NCBI GenBank assembly: GCA_018894105.1
Contig: CM032121.1
Location: forward strand, 40,704,230 to 40,768,229
Source: Jacaranda mimosifolia
Taxonomy: Eukaryota > Streptophyta > Magnoliopsida > Lamiales > Bignoniaceae
Length of the DNA stretch: 64,000 bases
Reading direction: 5' to 3'
Below, piece by piece: positions 38,608 through 52,318 of the stretch. The notes beneath the pieces are model-generated. The model was not told the origin of the DNA, made no database searches, and worked only from the letters and a program-made list of their open reading frames with translations. Positions within the stretch are counted from its first letter, which is position 1. Each line of letters starts with the position of its first letter. The position numbers and the translations under genes were made by a program.

Positions 38608-38723
38608 ATTTTTTTTTATTATTATTTATACACACGTATATCAGGAATTTATTAGAATTCAAACTTTTGACCTTTCATATTGTGTGAGAGACTTATACCG
38701 CTAGACCACAGGCTACTCGACAA
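38608..38723 (-). mobile_element. tRNA-derived SINE, copy 2
   Basis: The 116-bp element is in minus orientation, so its A-tail appears as a T-run at the left. It is flanked by perfect 15-bp direct repeats, CTTCTTTTATAGTTT, at 38593-38607 and 38724-38738. Read on the minus strand it starts 'ttgtcgagtagcctgtggtc', continues 'tataagtctctcacacaata' and has a B-box-like AAGTTTGAATT before the 'gatatacgtgtgtataaat' tail. It is the same family as 52160-52268. Confidence 0.85.
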
Positions 38724-39935
38724 CTTCTTTTATAGTTTGTATGGCAAAAGCTCATGAATATGGTGTGCGTTAGGCATTTGAAATACATGGGCAAAAGATA
38801 AGTAGTTCATATGCCAATTGTCGCTAAACATAAGGACAATGTTTCGACCAAGCTACGTGAAACATGTGACTTGAAGTTTACTTTGAATCATTTATTTTAA
38901 TTCGTATTTTAAATAATTTTTTTAATAAAAATTAACTAATTATAGATTAATTATATTTAACATACATTACACAATTAAAATAAGAGATAAAATACTTTGG
39001 ATAGAAAATTCAAATTACTGATCACATGTTGTGTTGTTATTTTGCATGACGTTCATATAATTATCGTAACCTTTTTAAGATTTAAAATATAAATATAGTG
39101 TAGATTAAGCAGTAAAAGTGCAGTTTAATTAGATTTTTTTAATTTGTCAAATCATTGACTTGTGTAGATCCAAAAAAAGGTGAATAGTAAAGTAAAAAAA
39201 TAAGGGTTTTTCTTTTAATAATTTAGTTATATTTTCATTATATTATGATTAATTTTTAACAATTGTTCTAAAAATTGACAAGAACTTACACGATGATAGA
39301 ATTTGAATTAAAAATATCATAATTTTAATTTATAATATCTTTAATAATTTATGAAATAAATCATTAACAATCGTAACATAAATTTGATTTAAACAAATTA
39401 CCCATCTTTTGAGTGGCGTATAAATGATTCAACAGTTAAAAATAACGTATTTATTCATATTTAAATTTATTTTACATAATAATCTTATTTCGAGGATGGA
39501 ATCAAACAAAGAATTCCGATTTCATTTCTTGTTCATACTGAACAACGAATGGATTATATATACCAACATTATTCACGTCCTATCGTCATTCTATTCTTAC
39601 CTATTTCATTTCCTGCATATCAATCACTACCTTAAGTATCGATTTTGTTAAATTAAAATAATTACAAGGAAATTAAATACGTTGATTATCTCTTCATGAC
39701 TCCAACATAAAGATTTTGCCCCAATAAGACCTAAAAATTCAGTGTGGACCCTACGGGAGCCGTATTATGTCCGACGGGGTGTCAATTTAATGATGATCAA
39801 ATTTCGGCAAAAGCTACGTCGTAAAGACAGCAGCCTTTCGGGGAGGTTCCTCTCCTGAGGCAAGTCAAGGGCCGCCTACTATTCACTATTCCCACTGGCC
39901 ACAACCAATTCCTGTTGCATTGCCCCCCCCCCCAC

Positions 39936-39941
39936 TATAAA
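39936..39941 (+). promoter_or_regulatory. TATA box of ACR6
   Basis: CACTATAAACTC follows a C-run and is followed by a pyrimidine-rich CTTCTTCTCTCAC stretch, a common plant core promoter layout. It predicts a transcription start near 39968 and a leader of about 125 nt. Confidence 0.6.
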
Positions 39942-40010
39942 CTCTTCTTCTCTCACATCATCTGTTAATATTCTTCCTCAAATATTGGAGGATTCTTTGT
40001 TTTACAGCGC

Positions 40011-40022
40011 ATGCGCACTTAG
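40011..40022 (+). other. four-codon upstream ORF (Met-Arg-Thr-stop)
   Basis: An ATG inside the predicted ACR6 leader opens a frame of ATG CGC ACT TAG and closes 71 nt before the main start. It would be read by scanning ribosomes if the start site predicted from the TATA box is right. Effect unknown. Confidence 0.4.
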
Positions 40023-40092
40023 AATTTTTCCTCTATTTTTCTCGATCGAGAAAAGTTTCTATTTTTTGTGAGGGAAGGAAGATTTTCTTGAC

Positions 40093-42865
40093 ATGTTTGA
40101 GAAATTTGAAGAAATGGATGATGAGTTTGCCAAGCTTATTAGGAGGATTAATCCGCCAAGGTATGTGTACCAATCTCTCTTTTTTTTTTTTTTTTTGCCT
40201 CTTCTACTTAATTTATTTTTCCTCAGTTCCCCCCCCTGTTTCCAGAGGTTTTCGGGGGATGATTGTTTCGTAGTATTGCTAAGCTGTTTATCATTTTGTT
40301 GGTTTTCTGAATTGCTGATGAAATATTTCGGGAAGTACCATGTGGGTTCTTCATGAGTTTCGGTATTTTTCAATTATGCAGAACATAAATAAGCTTGATT
40401 ACAAATTTGGTAATCACTTTGGGAAATCATCCAAGTATCAAAGTGAAGATTTCGAACTTTTTTTCTTAATTTTTTTGAAAACATAGAAGGCCCACTTCTG
40501 AAATGCTTATGAACTTGGTGTGATATAGTTATGGAATCTATGTTATGTCTGGGGAGCTTAATTTGTTGCTTCTTGTCGCAGGGTTGTAATTGACAATGAC
40601 TCTTGTGAGGATGCAACTGTAATACAGGCATGCCCTGTTTCATCACCCTTTGACATTAACCTTCTTTTTTAAGCTTTGACTTTGGAGCAGGATAAGGTTA
40701 TTTAATTGTAGTGATCCGTTTTCTTTAAATTTTTATTGGTTGATGGTTTTATTGTGTCTAGGTTGACAGTGTTAATAAGCATGGAATTCTCCTTCAAGTT
40801 GTCCAAGTTCTGACAGACTTGAATCTCGTCATTAAGAAAGCATACATTTCATCTGATGGGGGATGGTTCATGGATGGTATGCTTATTCCCTCGACAACAA
40901 TTGATATTGCAATACTGGGGCCAACTTCGGGGGTGGGGGTGCTTGAAGTATCTTGGACTTCTGTGAAGGTTTCTACTGTGTTTCTTATATTAATTTAACT
41001 CAATTTTGGTGCAGTGTTTAATGTGATTGACTGTGATGGAAAGAAAATTAGGGATCAAGAGCTCATCAGCTATGTCCAAAAGGTATGTTTTTTCTTCTGT
41101 TGAATCCAGAACACTTTTTATCATGGTGGTTCTCAAGATTGATTATCCGAAAGATGACTTCTCAAATGCTTGAACTTTTTACTTAGGAGTCTTATACTCA
41201 GTAGAAAGAAGGAAGAATACATCAATTTTTATCTAATGATGTCATCTTATCTCCAAATAGTAAAAGATGCTGCAGAATTCTCTTCATCTATTGCTAAAAG
41301 ATCTGATAATTGCATCATAATTTCTTCTTATAGTGAAGGATGCAAGGTATGCTTCATGAAGCCCTTGGGAATGAATTTAATGAAAACCTTTTAAACCAAG
41401 TGGTTAAGTAAAAGAATAAACTAGAACTTTGTTGCATATTTACCTTTTGAAAATTTTCTGTTGACTCATGGTTGAAGTACTTAGATCCATTCCAAATTGC
41501 TTAAGAAAAACTATGCTTATTTATTTTTCATTGGATTTTGCAATTCTTTTTATTGTAATGTTGCTGCAGTTTGCTCTCTTGATTCTGAAACTTTAACCCC
41601 ATTAATGTTCACGCCACCCAACTATTTGCAGAGACTTGAAAGTGATGTTGATGATTTGGTACCTTCTTTGAAAGGAATGGTTGGATTAGTGCCTTCCGAA
41701 GAACACACCTGCATCGAACTAGCAGGAACAGACAGGCCTGGTTTATTCTCTGAAGTGTGTGCTGTTCTCGCTGATCTCCACTGTAATGTGGTAAATGCTG
41801 AGATATGGACACACAATGCAAGAGCTGCAGCAGTGGTTCACGTGACCGATGATACCTTGGGTTGTGCAATTGAAGACCCAAAGCGCCTTGCGACAATAAA
41901 GGAGCTCCTATGCAACGTTCTTAAGGGAAGCAACGATCTAAATACTGCAAAAATGACACTTTCACCTCCTGGAGTTACCCACAGGGAAAGAAGATTACAC
42001 CAGATTATGTTTGCAGATCGAGACTATGAGAGGGTGGAGAGATCAGAAGGGGGTGGAGTTCATGACAAGAGTTCCCGGCCCCATGTAATTGTAGCAAATT
42101 GTACTGAAAAGGATTATACAGTCATCACCATGAGCTCAAAAGATCGACCCAAGCTGTTGTTTGATATTGTCTGCACTCTAACTGACATGCAGTATGTTAT
42201 CTTTCATGGGGTAGTCCATACAGGGAGGATGGAAGCATATCAGGTACAATTACTCAGTGAATGCAAATCTGTGTTAGTACTGGTTTTTTCGGTTTTCACT
42301 GAAAAGAATCACATGGTCAACTAGTTTATTAGTTGTATTCTGTATGGACTATGTAGGAGTACTATATTCGTCATGTGGATGGGTTTCCTATAAGCTCAGA
42401 AGCTGAACGGGAACGTGTGATGCAGTGCCTAGAAGCCGCCATCGAAAGGCGAGGCTCTGAGGTACTAATTGCTAACTACTGCAGAGTGATATTTTAGTGA
42501 GTTGATTGATTGTAATGTTGTGAGAACATCATTATTTTTTTCAGGGACTGGAGTTGGAACTGTGTGCCGATGATAGAGTTGGACTTTTATCTGATATCAC
42601 AAGGATATTTAGGGAAAACAGTCTGTGCATCAAGAGAGCAGAAATCTCAACAAAGGGTGGGAAAGCCAGGGACACTTTCTACGTCACGGATGTGACTGGC
42701 AGCCCAGTTGAACGTAAGACAGTCGACTCCATCTGCAGACAGATTGGACAAGGTATTTTACATGTAAAATGGAACTCCAATTCTTCCCAAAAACCTCAGC
42801 AGGAGAATACAATTAGTTTTCTTTTGGGGAGCCTCTTCAAAGCTCGAACTTTTTCACATTTCTAG
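40093..42865 (+). CDS. ACR6: ACT domain repeat protein, ACR6-like
   Basis: The plant ACR family has four ACT domains and is thought to sense amino acids; no catalytic domain is present. Seven exons: 40093-40160, 40582-40627, 40762-40876, 41015-41082, 41632-42243, 42357-42461 and 42545-42865. They join in frame to 444 residues. Approximate domains are ACT1 36-105, ACT2 127-205 ('[20 protein letters not shown]'), ACT3 258-335 ('[20 protein letters not shown]') and ACT4 339-415 ('[19 protein letters not shown]'). '[16 protein letters not shown]' and '[14 protein letters not shown]' match ACR6 better than ACR4. Orthologs, as I recall them, start at the second ATG (40114, MDDE), so the first seven residues (MFEKFEE) may not be made. 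Intron 2 (40628-40761) has a GC donor (CAG|GCATGC). Intron 4 contains open frame across 41497-41631, but its residues do not fit the family. Confidence 0.92.
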
Positions 42866-44840
42866 ATTAAATCCTACTATTCACTCTCCGTAGATTTTAT
42901 GATATCCTGCCAGAAAAGGGAGAAGTCTTTGTGGATAAAAGGATACTGTAAATATGTCTGTTTTCGTGCTTATATGCTCCCCCTAGTAGAAGAAGCCACC
43001 CCATACTGTGAATATGTTATGAGGGTTCACAAGTCTGTACTGTACATCATTACGCATTGTAAGTAATTGTGTCCTGTAAGTAAAGCTGTGTACAGAGTTA
43101 TAGCAGCGAACTATGTAGCAGAATTTTAACAAAATGGTAGCATAAGTTGAATACAGGTGATGGTTTTCGAATATTATGTGGTATGTTTGATATTTACACC
43201 CAAGAGGGGACAGCACTTGCATCCCGCCGGAGGGAGCTCATATATAATTTGCTAATTCAAGTCAATGTTCGAAAAATCGGACCGTTGATTGAATTACTAA
43301 ATTGGAAATTTATCAGTTCATGGTTTACTGGTTCAACCGTGAATTGAACCGTAATGTCATAATTATAAAATATATATATATTTTTTATTATATATGATTT
43401 AAAAATTAATAAAATATTAAAATATAAAACATAAAGAGCTTAAATGATATTGTCTAATATTACAATTCATATTTTAAATAATCATAATAATTTAAATATC
43501 TCAAGTCTAAAGTTTAAAGTTAATAGTGTGTGAGTTAATTCTAAAGTCTAAACTCTAAACCAATATTGTTGTTTTTTCACTTTTAGATAGCTTATGAGAT
43601 GTATCTTAGCCTTCAAACTTTGTACTTAAACAAAAAAAATTTAAAAAAAAGGAAGTTAATTTCATTAAAAATTAAATGAAAAACCGCTCCGGCTCAATTG
43701 AACCGTGAGCAGTTCACCAATTCACCAGTCCATCCGACCGACCGATCTGAATGGTTTTAACAAAATAAGACTTTTTTTTAGTTTCTCAATTTTTTGAGAA
43801 AATCGGACTGAATCGCCGATTGGCTGACGGTCTGACCGGTCGATCCAATCTGATTTTTTAAACCATGATCCATGCGCACAATGGATTTTTGAATGAAAAC
43901 TGGATCCGGTGATACTCAAGAGTTGCTCACTTTCTTATATAGGAAGAGAAGCCATACTTGTGCCTAGCCTTATTTCACCCTATTGAAGAAACCGTAACTG
44001 ATGCAGCGTATGAAATCTTTTTGGGCGAGTAATGGTATGTTAGTTTTACACCCCGAAAAGAAAAAAACAAAAACAAAAACAAAAACAAAAATCATACAAA
44101 TCTTTGCAGGCAGTGAGCAGGACACAGCAATTCTTGATTATGGTACCTTGATTTTAGTAAGCATGAGCTATAATAATGGATTGGTGTCATTGTGTTGACG
44201 ACAAATTTTTTGCTGAAAGTTTTCCAATGCACCAGACGGATAGCTCTCTCTCTGGGTCGGCCAGTTGGCTAAACTAGAAGTGATGAGAACCACCACATAA
44301 GCCCGAGAGAGCTGGGACATAAGGAGAGGCACAAAATAAGTACTGTTGTTAAAAGGAGAACTCTCGGGCTGATCATCCCAATACAGAGACAAATGGATGA
44401 ACCATTCTTTCCAGGATGATAGATTAGCAACTAAGAGGCAATGTTCTCAGGTTTCATTACGATTGAGCCCTTTTTGATCAATGATTAACACCCCCAACCT
44501 TCCATCAATGAACAGTTAGAATTAGCTTATATATCCCCAAAATTTCTGGAAATCCTATCTTGCAGAGATAATACAGAGCAGGGTAATATTGCCACGGTGA
44601 ACTAATAAACAAGCACAGAACTAACAGCAGTTGACCAGAAAATTGGACTAAACCAGCAAAAGCTTGAAACAAGCTTGATTGATGTAGTCTATTCAAAGCA
44701 GTAACCCATTCCAAAAAAAATGTGCAATTTTCAAATTAAAACAAAATTCGGGTCTAGTCTGAACCTGGGTAAAACAAAGTGCACATTAAAAGTACTCTCA
44801 TTTGATTCTATCACTAACAGACAAATATAGCAACAAATCC
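42866..44840. other. convergent gap between ACR6 and RPL7a
   Basis: It holds the 3' UTRs of both genes and a probable transposon at about 43262-43868. A short A-rich (AAAAAC)n tract lies near 44066-44090. Nothing else with coding or RNA-gene character was seen. Confidence 0.6.
43262..43868. mobile_element. probable non-autonomous DNA transposon
   Basis: The left end reads 'caatgttcgaaaaatcggac' and the right end in reverse reads 'catggtttaaaaaatcagat', an imperfect inverted repeat built on AAAAATCGGA. Interior words rich in 'ggttcaaccgtgaattgaac' and 'gaccgaccgatc' occur near both ends and the middle is AT-rich. It is non-coding and no target-site duplication was fixed. Confidence 0.5.
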
Positions 44841-46653
<1,813 letters not shown>

Positions 46654-46700
46654 TTCCCTTTAGCTGTGAGAAATGCAGTGAGTGTTTGAGAACGGCTGCG

Positions 46701-46709
46701 AAACCCTAA
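46701..46709. promoter_or_regulatory. telo-box AAACCCTAA
   Basis: AAACCCTAA lies 48 bp upstream of the RPL7a ATG, near the probable transcription start. Telo-boxes close to the start site, together with site II motifs, are known features of plant ribosomal protein and translation-factor promoters. Confidence 0.8.
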
Positions 46710-46820
46710 ATATTGTACCTCGAGTACAGAGAGGAGAGGAAGGCTGGAAGCTAGGGTTATATACTCCACTGGGCTAAAACCCTTGGTCGAATCACGAACG
46801 AACATTTACCCGCCCCAACT

Positions 46821-47078
46821 TTTTTCTAAATGGGCCTGCTCGGACCAAAAACCGGTTTACTGGGCCCAATCTCCCACTCCCCAAAAGGCCCATCTTCGTT
46901 TCCCCTTCTCTAAATGGGCCTTGCATCACCAAAAAAAAGTTACTTCTGGGCCGATCTCCCACTGCCCTGAAGGCCCACCTTCTTTTGCCCTTTTTCTAAA
47001 TGGGCCAACATTCCCGAAAAGTGCTACTACTGGACAGAATCTCCCACTCCCCTAAAGGCCCACCTTTTCCTTGGGGAC
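46821..47078. promoter_or_regulatory. triplicated site II-rich module upstream of RPL7a
   Basis: Three tandem copies of about 84-86 bp start at the word CTAAATGGGCC (46826, 46910, 46996). Each continues with a second T-GGGCC-like or TGGAC word and then CTCCCACTSCCC plus AAGGCCCAYCTT. GGGCC/GGCCC words recur through the array, at least two per copy. These match site II (TGGGCY/GCCCR), bound by class I TCP proteins such as TCP20. A further ACTGGGCTAAAACCC occurs at about 46769. Copies differ by substitutions and small indels, so the array is not newly made. Confidence 0.75.
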
Positions 47079-47082
47079 TCGA

Positions 47083-47831
47083 CGGCCCGCTTGTTTTCAT
47101 TTCCAAGCTCCATTTTCATTTTCATATCGAAATGAAAATTGAAAACAAACAGTTTCTCACAATTTTTTCAGAAAAAAAAAAAGGTATACATTTTTTTTTC
47201 AAAAAATTTTCTAAACCTACTATATCATCTTATTATATATCAATTAAATTCAAATTTGATTTGATATAAAGTACCCATTATTATTTTTAAATTAATAAAA
47301 TATACATATATTTTTAAAAAACAAATGAAATATTTAGTTATGTTTTCCAGGAACAACATTGTTTTGGGGAAACATAATCAAACATATCCCCATTTTTCTT
47401 CCAAACTACACATTCTCCAATATATATATACATATTAGATATATATACATCATATATATTTTATTATTATTCTAATATTAAAATAATCATTCAATTCCAT
47501 TTTCACCCAAAAAATCTAACAAAAAAAAACATTGATTTGGCTGCTACAATAAAAAATGTCTCCCCCAAAACATAAACAAACATACCAAAAAAATAATTTT
47601 CACACATAATAAAATCAAATAAAAAAGATAACCAAACATTACCAAAACTTTTTAAACATAAAAATTATAAATTAACCCCTACTTTTCAATCCTATAACTT
47701 ATTTTAATTATTACTTTCCAACATTTCGTCCAAATATATCTCAATTTTTATTTCAATTTCATAACTAACTTTTCAACTTTTAAAAATGGTTGGAAATAAA
47801 AATGGCATTTGGAAATAAAACCAAACGGGTT
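47083..47831. mobile_element. MITE-like element, about 750 bp, between RPL7a and ARP2
   Basis: The left end GGCCCGCTTGTTTTCATTTC continues 'caagctccattttcatttt'. The right end in reverse reads CAACCCGTTTGGTTTTATTT, then 'ccaaatgccatttttattt', an inverted repeat of about 40 bp related to that at 31856-32289. The interior is AT-rich and non-coding. 'ttttccaggaacaacattg' near 47343 may mark a nested second element. Target-site duplication not clear. Confidence 0.6.
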
Positions 47832-47835
47832 GTCA

Positions 47836-47957
47836 GTGTTTTTTTTTTTTTAAATTTATACACGCACGTACATCAGGAGCTCGTTCAAATTCGAACTTTT
47901 GACCTCTCATATTATGTAAGAGACTTATACTATTGGCCACTCGGCTCCTCATGACTC
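47836..47957 (-). mobile_element. tRNA-derived SINE, copy 3
   Basis: In minus orientation: a T-run at 47838-47851 is followed by 'aaatttatacacgcacgtac'. The B-box region reads GTTCAAATTCGAAC on the plus strand, then 'cttatactattggccactcg'. On the minus strand the A box is AGCCGAGTGGCC. It abuts the end of the MITE at 47831. No convincing target-site duplication was found, so the borders are approximate. Confidence 0.7.
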
Positions 47958-48227
47958 TGAGTTAGTCACCTAGTCATTATTTTATGTTTAACAAGAAATT
48001 TTAAAAGATAAGTTGATTTTTAAAGGAAATGTGTTATGAGATATAATTAATAATAAGAAATATATGCTTTATACAATATGGTATAATCCAACAGTAACTG
48101 GTGCCAGACGGCGTCGTCTCGACTGCTGGTGAGCAGTCAAAAACTCAGAGCATAAAAAGAGTTGCTCCGATTCGAAGAAACGTTGGTTTTGTATTAAAGA
48201 TCTCTCGGTACGCCAGACTTCGGCTCC

Positions 48228-51200
48228 ATGGACAACCGAAATGTCGTCGTCTGCGACAATGGAACCGGCGTACTTATCTTCCTCCTTAACCTGCACAACT
48301 TTCTTCTCCCTTCATGTTTATCGATCGATCAGCTGTCTGATTCCCATATTTGACTTTATTTTTGCAATTTCGATTGATGCTGCATGTTTAGCTTAATTGT
48401 GCAAGTTGTGAGCTGTTGCTTGAGTGAATTTAGTATGTCAATTGTGGATCATTTGGCTTTGTAGTTGATGATACATGTACAGGGAAATTACTGAAGTTGA
48501 TTAGTTTTTGATAGTGATGAGCACAGTATTTCAAGATCGATTTTTTTTCGCTGCATTTTAGGTGAATTAAGCAAATTATGAGTTTTTAATTTTGATGATG
48601 ATGTATGACTAGTGTGAGTTGTTTTGGATTTTGTTGATCCTGCTTGTTCAGGTTAATTAGTGCCGTGTTTTTTTTCATTTTCATTTTTTAAATTCTGATA
48701 AATGCAGTATGTGAAGTGTGGTTTTGCCGGAGAGAACTTCCCCACATCAGTGTTCCCTTGTGTGGTTGGAAGGCCAATGCTTCGCTATGAAGAATCTTTA
48801 ATGGAACAAGAGCTCACGGTCAGCTTATTGTTCTCTGCATTCATTTACTTTTGAATGTTCATTTATTTCATTTTTCAAATTGCATGCCTGAATGTTTCTC
48901 TGAGAGTGAAGTTCTCATGGGGAAACTCATGAAACCTTTTCCACAATGAGTAATTGTATATATATAATACATATATGTAATGTTTATTAAGTTATTTATG
49001 CATTTTCTTTTTTCTTGATACTCTATGTTAGCATAAAGTTCTTGATTATACGTAATGTCAAGGTGGGGGGTTAAGGCACACCTACCTGTATATGAATATC
49101 TACAACTCAAAAAAGTAGTACAAGAAGTTTTACTATTCAGAGCAAAAAGAAAAGAATTTAATTTTGATTTGTTTTGAAGAATGCCAACGAACTCCCTTTG
49201 CAATTGTTCTTTGTTGAAAGTCATCAAGCGTTGCCAAGTGCATTGGTATGAAGGTTTTGGAGCCTTTGAATTTGAATTGGATATCAATCCCCACTCCATT
49301 GTCTCAATCCCATGGATCCAAACACACTATTAAAAGAGTTATCCTTTTTGCATTTATTATGTCTTAGAAGCAAATTTTTTTTCCTGCTGCGCCAACTTGT
49401 TCTTGATGTTATAGGATTTTGATATGTCTCCTCTATAGGATATTCTTGTTGGGGATGCTTGTTTAAAGTGGAGGCATCAACTGGACGTATCTTATCCTGT
49501 CAACAATGGCATTGTGCAAAATTGGGATGATATGGGGCATGTGTGGGACCATGCATTTTTCAGTGAACTAAAGGTTTTTTCTTCTATACCTCTTACAAAT
49601 CTTATCTATTATATATGTGTTTCTGATAATTTTCGGTATGTGCATTCTCAATTTCAAAATGTAATTTTACTCTTCACTTTATTTTGTCCTGTCTGAAGGT
49701 AGATCCTACGGAATGTAAGATCTTGCTCACTGACCCGCCCTTGAATCCATCTAAAAACCGTGAGAAGATGGTGAGTGACTCCTAGTTGGAATTCATTATT
49801 GACAGATTACATGATCTAATTTTGAACTTATCTACATTTCAGGTTGAAATAATGTTTGAGAAATACAACTTTTCTGGTGTTTTCATCCAAATCCAAGCTG
49901 TTTTAACGTTGTATGCTCAAGGTGCATATATAATTGGATTGCAGTTAAATGTTTCAGTGTATTTTCCAGTTTCAACTGCTGGACTATAGACTACCATAAA
50001 TGTTTTCTGGAACAAGATTAAGTGAACATACTCTTTGCAGAATGGGAATGGCGAACATTTTGATGAATTCTGTCCGCGCTCTAGTATTCCTATTGGATAG
50101 GGTAGTAATTAGCATTTCAATGTTTTCCTGAAATGACTCAGGTTTGCTTACGGGACTTGTTATTGATTCTGGTGATGGCGTCACTCATGTGGTAAGATTT
50201 CTATAAGATTATATCTGTGATGTGCTATAGGCATGTTTTTATACTTAATTAATTATCATTCTTAACCTGTTATATATATATATATATATATATTTTGTTT
50301 ACTGAATGATCTACAATAAAAAACTTACAAGAATACGAGTTATAAACTTGAGGAAAGGGGAAAAAGTATATTGCATCGTAAAGAATATCTCATACATGGT
50401 TGGTTAATGCATAAATAGAGTGAGGACTCTGTTCTACTTGGAGAAAATGATACTTGGTGATTCTGATTTGTGAAATTTGTTCCCCAGGTTCCTGTGGTTG
50501 ACGGATACTCATTTCCTCATCTCACAAAGCGGATGAATGTAGCCGGGCGCCATATAACATCATATCTTGTTGATTTACTAATGAGGAGGGGGTAAGTGTT
50601 CTTGGAACTTCAAAACTCAGTCGATGCAATGTGTTGGCTGTTCTGTTTGTGTGGCACTTTCACATTAATGGATGTGCCTTTCCTTCTGAAGGTATGCTAT
50701 GAATAGAACTGCTGATTTTGAGACTGTGAGGAATATCAAAGAGAAGCTCTGTTACATAAGGTGAACTGGTCTTCACATTTTCAATTGCTTGTGACTGGAT
50801 GTATAGGTATTAACATTTGTCTACTTTGCCACAGTTATGATTACAAAAGGGAATATCAGTTGGGGCTTGAGACTACCATCCTTGTTAAAAATTATACTGT
50901 AAGTCGAATCTCTGCAAGTTCTTATTTGTCCCAGACAACTGCAATATTATGCAATTGTTGATGTTGTTATAGTTTTGATAAATAGCTTCCAGATGGAAGG
51001 GTCATCAAAGTTGGCACTGAGCGGTTTCAAGCACCTGAGGCTCTTTTCACTCCGGTAAGTATGTCTCTGTCATTGCAAAGCAAGTGTAGTGGACTGGAGA
51101 TAGTAAGTCAATATATTTTATGTGTTAATTTTTTATGGGAGGCATATATTTTTTCCTAATCAGCTGCATGCTTGCTTAAATGCTCTGAGTATATTAATGC

Positions 51201-52281
51201 TTGTTGTCTGATTCTTTGTCTATCAATAGAAGCAATTTAGTGGTTTAGAAGCTTATTTTGTCTTGGACAATTGTTCAGGATAAAATTATGAAAAGTTTTA
51301 GTTCATGTTGACTAATTATTCCTGAGCAGTCCAGAATTTTCCGTAACTAAAACCTTTTCTTTAATGTGTATGTCTTGCATGGGATTCTCGTTTTGCATCT
51401 ACCTTAGTCCTTAAATGACTGCTTTATCCATGCTTTATGACTGCTTGGATATAAATTTTGATGTTCTAATTCTTGCAGGAGCTCATAGACGTTGAAGGAG
51501 ATGGAATGGCTGACATGGTATTTCGTTGCATTCAGGAGATGGATATTGACAATAGGATGATGGTAACAATTGTTCTCTTAACTGCCAGATCTTTATATGA
51601 AGCATTCTGCCGCTGTTCATGCTTTAGAATCCTTTATTTTGCAGCTCTATCAGCATATTGTCTTGAGTGGAGGGAGTACGATGTATCCCGGATTACCTAG
51701 TCGGTAATATATAATATTCCTTCACACTTTTATTGAAAAAATCATCTTGTTTCTCAACATGGTATTAATCTAAGAGGAAAGTCTGTTTATTAATCGGTTT
51801 CTTGGATTTCTTATAGGTTCACTTTCTAGATTTATATTGTCCACACTTAAAGAGAATATCATGCCTTCTTATTTATTGGATGAAGAACAAAACTAAAACC
51901 AGTATGCTATATCCGGCAAAGGCACCAAGGCAAACCAAGGCTATGCATGAGACCCCACTGCATACCTTTTTGATGGCCTCTTCTAGAAAAGTTAATATCA
52001 TGAAAGACAATTGTCTGAAGGACAACTCTCTGCCTTTTTATCACTAAATTTGTTATAACGTATAACACTTCTTCTTGTAGTTTTCTATATTTCAGAAGAT
52101 ATCCAATTGCTGTCTTGCTTTGTTTTTATGTGAATCTCTGGACAGTTATGCTTGTCGTAGCCGAGTGGCCTGTAGCCCAGCAGTATAAGTCTCCCATATA
52201 ATGTGGAAGGTCAGGAGTTCGAGCCCTAACGGACTCCTGATGTGCTTGTGTATTAAAAAAAAAAAAAAATGCTTGTCGTAT

Positions 52282-52318
<37 letters not shown>

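Larger units (their letters stand above)
31047..40092. other. 9-kb repeat-rich intergenic region, TCP20 to ACR6
   Basis: No gene is recognised. The first few hundred bases are TCP20 3' UTR. Identified inserts are MITEs at 31856-32289, about 35256-35632 and about 37469-37942, a SINE at 38608-38723 and a (GA)n run at 33796-33836. A segment at 33015-33425 is rich in 'aacccaa' and 'tttgggt' words and is probably an old repeat, but its ends could not be paired. The part 32390-32760 is more GC-rich and unassigned. The rest is AT-rich. The last ~200 bp hold the ACR6 core promoter. Confidence 0.6.
46654..48227. other. divergent promoter region, RPL7a and ARP2
   Basis: These 1.57 kb separate two divergently transcribed genes. 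Next to RPL7a are a telo-box (46701-46709) and three tandem site II modules (46821-47078). The middle is a MITE (47083-47831) followed directly by a SINE (47836-47957). Only about 270 bp of non-repeat DNA remain upstream of the ARP2 start codon. Confidence 0.75.

Noticed and set aside
41497..41631. Open frame extending ACR6 exon 5 upstream
   Set aside because: The in-frame extension does not match the ACR family. The ACTATTTGCAG acceptor at 41621-41631 joins exon 4 to RLESDVDD in phase.
52149..52220. A possible tRNA gene (A and B boxes present)
   Set aside because: The sequence does not form a full tRNA cloverleaf by eye, has a poly-A tail and is flanked by target-site duplications; it is a SINE head.
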